A stretch of 64,000 nucleotides of DNA. Origin: Oculatella sp. LEGE 06141. GTDB lineage: Bacteria; Cyanobacteriota; Cyanobacteriia; Elainellales; Elainellaceae. The stretch is from assembly GCF_015207605.1 (NCBI RefSeq), contig NZ_JADEWO010000028.1:22749-86748 (forward strand). Reading direction: 5' to 3'. Numbering within the stretch: the stretch's first letter is position 1; the number at the start of each line of letters is the position of its first letter. This document shows positions 61,386-64,000 of this stretch, one piece after another. The position numbers were made by a program, and so were the translations under genes. The notes beneath the pieces are model-generated. The model was not told the DNA's origin and made no database searches. It was given only the letters and a program-made list of their open reading frames with translations.

Positions 61386-62957
61386 ATGAAACTGACTTCC
61401 GCGCGAAATGGACGAAACGGTGCCGCCAAGAAGCCAGCACCACTGGCTCCGGTCGATGGCTCAGGGCAAATTGAAACGACGGCTGAACCGTCGTCGGCCA
61501 GCAAGATAGTTCGTAATGAAGTGTTCGATCAGCCTGTTGTTTTGCAGCAGACTTCTCTCTGGTCGCGGGCGATTGTTTGGGGCATTGTTGGCGTGGCTAG
61601 CTTTGTTGTGGTTTGGGCATCCGTTGCTCAAATTGAAGAAGCCATTCCAGCTACTGGCAAGCTTGAACCGCAAGGCTCTGTGCAAGAAGTCCAGGCTCCG
61701 GTTGGGGGAGTAGTGCAACAAATTATGGTGCGGGATGGCGAACGCGTCCGCAAAGGTGATGTGTTGATTCGCTTTGATCCCAGAGCAACCGAAGCGCAGC
61801 AGCGATCGCTTGAGCAAATCCGAACCTCGCTAGTGCAAGAAAACCAGTTTTATCGCAGCCAACTGTCGGGCAGCGCGGTCGATCAAGAGAGCATCCGGCA
61901 GCTAAACCTCCCGCCAGAAATGTTGTCGTTAACGGCTAGCCGTGCCGCGCTGGTCGCTGAAAACAGCATGTATCGAGCCCAGTTGAACGGTTCTACGGCA
62001 GGTATTCCGCTCACTTTAGAGCAGCGCCAGCGCTTTGAATCGGGAATGCTGGCTTCCAGTTCGCAAATTGCGGCGGCAGAACTTGAGGTGTCTCAGCTCA
62101 GGCAGCAGCTTGAGCAAGCTCAGTCTGAGTTACGTGCAGCGCAACAAAAAGTTGCCATCGATCGCAACATTGCAGACAATATTCGCCCCGTGGTAGAAGA
62201 GGGAGCGATCGCTCGGGTTCAGCTCCTGCGGCAAGAGCAAGAAGTGCTCACGGGACAAGCCGATGTCGATCGATTGTCTGAGGAGCGTGAGCGCATTCAA
62301 TACGCCATCAACCAGGCACAGGCACGCTACCAAAACGCCGTTGCCCTCACCAGCAACGATCTGTTGGATAGAGTAGCCGTCAATGACAAGCGCATCTCGG
62401 AACTAGACAGCCAGTTAAACAAAGCCGTTGTCGAAAACGACAAGCAAATTTCCGAGATCGAATCTCAGTTGAGTCAGGCGAATGTCACCCTGGGATACCA
62501 GGAATTACGGGCACCCACGGATGGAGTTGTGTTTGATTTGCAGGCTAGAGGCCCTGGATTTGTTGCCAATACCACTGAACCTATCCTGAAAATTGTGCCC
62601 TCCGACTCGCTGGTGGCACGAGTGTTTGTGACCAACAAGGATATTGGCTTTCTGCGGGAAGGTATGGATGTTGATGTGCGGATCGACTCCTTCCCCTTTA
62701 GCGAATTTGGCGACATCAAGGGAGAACTGATTTGGGTCGGTTCCGATGCCCTGCCACCCACCCAGGAAATGCCTTTCTACACCTTTCCTGCCAAGGTGAG
62801 GCTCGATTCTCAAAGCCTGGATGTGAATGGTCGAGATGTATCCCTCCAATCTGGAATGTCCATCAGCACCAACATCCTGGTGCGGAAGCGCAGTGTGATG
62901 AGTATCTTTACCGACCTCTTCTCCCGCAAAGTCGAAAGTTTGAAGACAACTCGATAA
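61386..62957 (+). CDS. HlyD-family membrane-fusion adaptor
   Basis: This is the periplasmic adaptor that links the ABC exporter to the outer-membrane channel. Its 523 residues have a basic Pro/Ala-rich cytoplasmic head (about 1-55), one transmembrane helix (about 60-80; WSRAIVWGIVGVASFVVVWAS), a lipoyl half-motif (QEVQAPVGGVVQQIMVRDGERVRKGDVLIRFD), a long coiled coil (about 130-370; QIAAAELEVSQLRQQLEQAQSELRAAQ) and beta-barrel parts (ELRAPTDGVVFDLQA, FVTNKDIGFLREGMDVDVRI). The length is normal for HlyD. It is 195 bases after the exporter stop. An outer-membrane TolC-like channel is not in this window. Confidence 0.94.
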   Translation: MKLTSARNGRNGAAKKPAPLAPVDGSGQIETTAEPSSASKIVRNEVFDQPVVLQQTSLWSRAIVWGIVGVASFVVVWASVAQIEEAIPATGKLEPQGSVQEVQAPVGGVVQQIMVRDGERVRKGDVLIRFDPRATEAQQRSLEQIRTSLVQENQFYRSQLSGSAVDQESIRQLNLPPEMLSLTASRAALVAENSMYRAQLNGSTAGIPLTLEQRQRFESGMLASSSQIAAAELEVSQLRQQLEQAQSELRAAQQKVAIDRNIADNIRPVVEEGAIARVQLLRQEQEVLTGQADVDRLSEERERIQYAINQAQARYQNAVALTSNDLLDRVAVNDKRISELDSQLNKAVVENDKQISEIESQLSQANVTLGYQELRAPTDGVVFDLQARGPGFVANTTEPILKIVPSDSLVARVFVTNKDIGFLREGMDVDVRIDSFPFSEFGDIKGELIWVGSDALPPTQEMPFYTFPAKVRLDSQSLDVNGRDVSLQSGMSISTNILVRKRSVMSIFTDLFSRKVESLKTTR

Positions 62958-63017
62958 CCGTTCTCTATTCCAGATCGGCAGTTTGGTTGAGAACTTCATT
63001 GAAGTTTCACATTTGAT

Positions 63018-63071
63018 AAAGAGCGATCGCTTTTCCAGGTTCCAAATGGAAGAAGGGCGATCGCTCTTTTT
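63018..63071 (+). terminator. Strong intrinsic terminator of the secretion operon
   Basis: AAAGAGCGATCGC (about 63018-63030) pairs with GCGATCGCTCTTTT (about 63057-63070), with an inner arm TTTTCCA / TGGAAGAA, followed by T-rich sequence. The HIP1 octamer forms the core of the stem. Confidence 0.85.
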
Positions 63072-63318
63072 ATCGGTTCCGTCATTGGCGAGAGCTTTAC
63101 AACAAATAGATGGAACTGAAGAACATCGTTCGCTTTGAGCCGCACTACATGGCAGTAGAAAAACACCTGGCCGTACATCCACTGACAAATTTGATACAAA
63201 ATCGCATTAGTCAAAGATCGTCTGAAGCAAGAGAGATAAAGCTATTTAACGAGAGAAGTATGGGTACGATTTGATACATGTTGTTGAACTGTTTTATCTC
63301 TCGACAGGTGTTTGAGTA

Positions 63319-64000
63319 ATGAAGAAATTCTTTCCAGAGGCTCTCCTGCCCTCTGCTTTGCTAGCCAGCCTAGCTCTTGCTTCGTCAATAGCTGCACCTG
63401 CCGATGCAGCCAGCATGTCGTTTAGTGTGTCTCCTTTTACTGGGTCGTCGGCTCAGCTCAACTTTACGCTAGACGATATCATGGCAGACTCAGGTCTGAG
63501 CAAGGTTCAAGTTAGGGTAGATGTTGACAAATCTGTAAACCTTGCCGATATCCGGGGCATTTTCTTCGGTATGGGAGATGAATCACTGCTCAAGGGTTTA
63601 GAAATTACTGGGTCGGATATCACAAAGACGGTCATCAAGGCGAATGGTGTCACGTCTACTGGTGGTGACAACAACCTGAATGGAGGGGGTGGCATCAACC
63701 CGTTTGATATTGGCCTGGAAATTGGCACGTCAGGCATCGGCAAAGATGACATTCAATCCACCATGTTTACGGTGTCGCACAAAACGGCTAACATCACGCT
63801 GGCTCAGTTTTTGAGCCAGAGCTTTGGTGTACGGGCAACGAGCGTCGGCACAGCGGGTAATCGTGAAGGCAGCAGTAAGCTTACTGGAACAGCGCCTTCT
63901 GTCGTTGTGCAACCACCCCCGCCAAGCCCAACTCCGACTCCAACCCCGAATCCTAATCCAACTCCGACCCCAACCCCAACCCCGAATCCTAATCCAACTC
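63319..64000 (+). CDS. Secreted protein with Pro-Thr/Pro-Asn tail, 3' end outside window
   Basis: The open frame runs past the window end, so only the first 227 codons are seen. A Sec signal (about 1-32; LLPSALLASLALASSIAAPADA) precedes a Ser/Asp-rich mature domain with about 150 residues (VRVDVDKSVNLADIRGIFFGMGDES, GGGGINPFDIGLEIGTSG, DIQSTMFTVSHKTANITL). From about residue 197 the sequence is PPPPSPTPTPTPNPNPTPTP, built from a DNA tandem of roughly 30 bases (ACTCCGACCCCAACCCCGAAT). Such architecture is common in cyanobacterial PEP-CTERM or surface proteins, but the tail that would prove sorting is outside the window. It follows the secretion operon on the same strand, with a terminator between. 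Confidence 0.8.
   Translation, partial: MKKFFPEALLPSALLASLALASSIAAPADAASMSFSVSPFTGSSAQLNFTLDDIMADSGLSKVQVRVDVDKSVNLADIRGIFFGMGDESLLKGLEITGSDITKTVIKANGVTSTGGDNNLNGGGGINPFDIGLEIGTSGIGKDDIQSTMFTVSHKTANITLAQFLSQSFGVRATSVGTAGNREGSSKLTGTAPSVVVQPPPPSPTPTPTPNPNPTPTPTPTPNPNPT

Noticed and set aside
62505..63188. 227-codon minus-strand frame opposite the HlyD gene
   Set aside because: Antisense to a well-supported gene and crosses the terminator at 63018-63071.
1..64000. tRNA, rRNA and CRISPR arrays
   Set aside because: No T-loop GTTCGAATC-type sequence with acceptor pairing was found in the gaps, and no series of spaced direct repeats occurs.

Overview
This window comes from the chromosome of a cyanobacterium. 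Evidence: the HIP1 octamer GCGATCGC occurs very often in genes, gaps and terminator stems. The genes are also typical of oxygenic phototrophs: psaD (photosystem I), a Psb28-family photosystem II factor, CP12 (Calvin cycle switch), a CpcT/CpeT bilin lyase, an NblR-like regulator, a VTE5-like phytol kinase and a DUF1995/LPA3-type protein. Many small conserved proteins have their closest look-alikes in filamentous cyanobacteria, but the sequence alone does not fix the genus. I saw no rRNA, tRNA, CRISPR array, intact insertion sequence or phage module.

Layout. 0-10.4 kb: the 3' part of trpC, a class V aminotransferase, a DUF2949 protein, a DUF192 lipoprotein, a complete sugar ABC importer (binding protein, ATPase, permease; XylF/XylH-like) and a DUF2993-exbB-exbD operon, the last four groups on the minus strand. 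11-19 kb: nadK with an NblR-like response regulator, tsaE, cp12, a FIST sensor protein, a metallophosphoesterase, trmB, and a LysR regulator divergent from a small unknown gene across an almost perfect 32-bp palindrome. 19-26 kb: AI-2E/PerM-type permease, membrane protein, phytol kinase, Psb28 paralogue, TIGR01777 epimerase, small unknowns, TPR protein, IscA/SufA. 26.7-34.2 kb: a large cyanobacterial protein of unknown function, psaD followed by trpE, a Crp/Fnr regulator, RlpA, DUF3598. 34.8-38.8 kb: a 1319-residue secreted-type protein with Ig-like repeats, a C-type lectin domain, RTX calcium repeats and a type I secretion tail. 39-50 kb: SulP transporter, cpcT with a DHH phosphoesterase, HNH nuclease, a five-blade glycosidase-fold protein, cysteine desulfurase, M48 protease, PPP phosphatase, DUF1995, an HxlR regulator. 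50-52.2 kb: a second DUF2949 gene and a gene-poor stretch of repeats. 52.2-56.8 kb: a 1234-residue PAS/GAF histidine kinase and a metallophosphoesterase. 57.4-63 kb: a type I secretion operon (parvulin isomerase, an ABC exporter with CRP-like and C39-like N-terminal domains, and an HlyD adaptor) closed by a strong terminator. The window ends inside a secreted protein with a Pro-Thr/Pro-Asn repeat tail.

The most interesting features are: (1) the type I secretion operon, in which a prolyl isomerase gene overlaps the exporter gene by ATGA and the exporter's C39-like domain looks catalytically dead, together with the RTX/lectin protein 20 kb away as a plausible cargo; (2) an unannotated family of dispersed intergenic repeats of roughly 130 bp at about 20.5, 24.05 and 51.75-51.96 kb; (3) the LysR-side palindrome; (4) several unusually perfect inverted repeats acting as terminators, two of which carry HIP1-like sequence in their stems.
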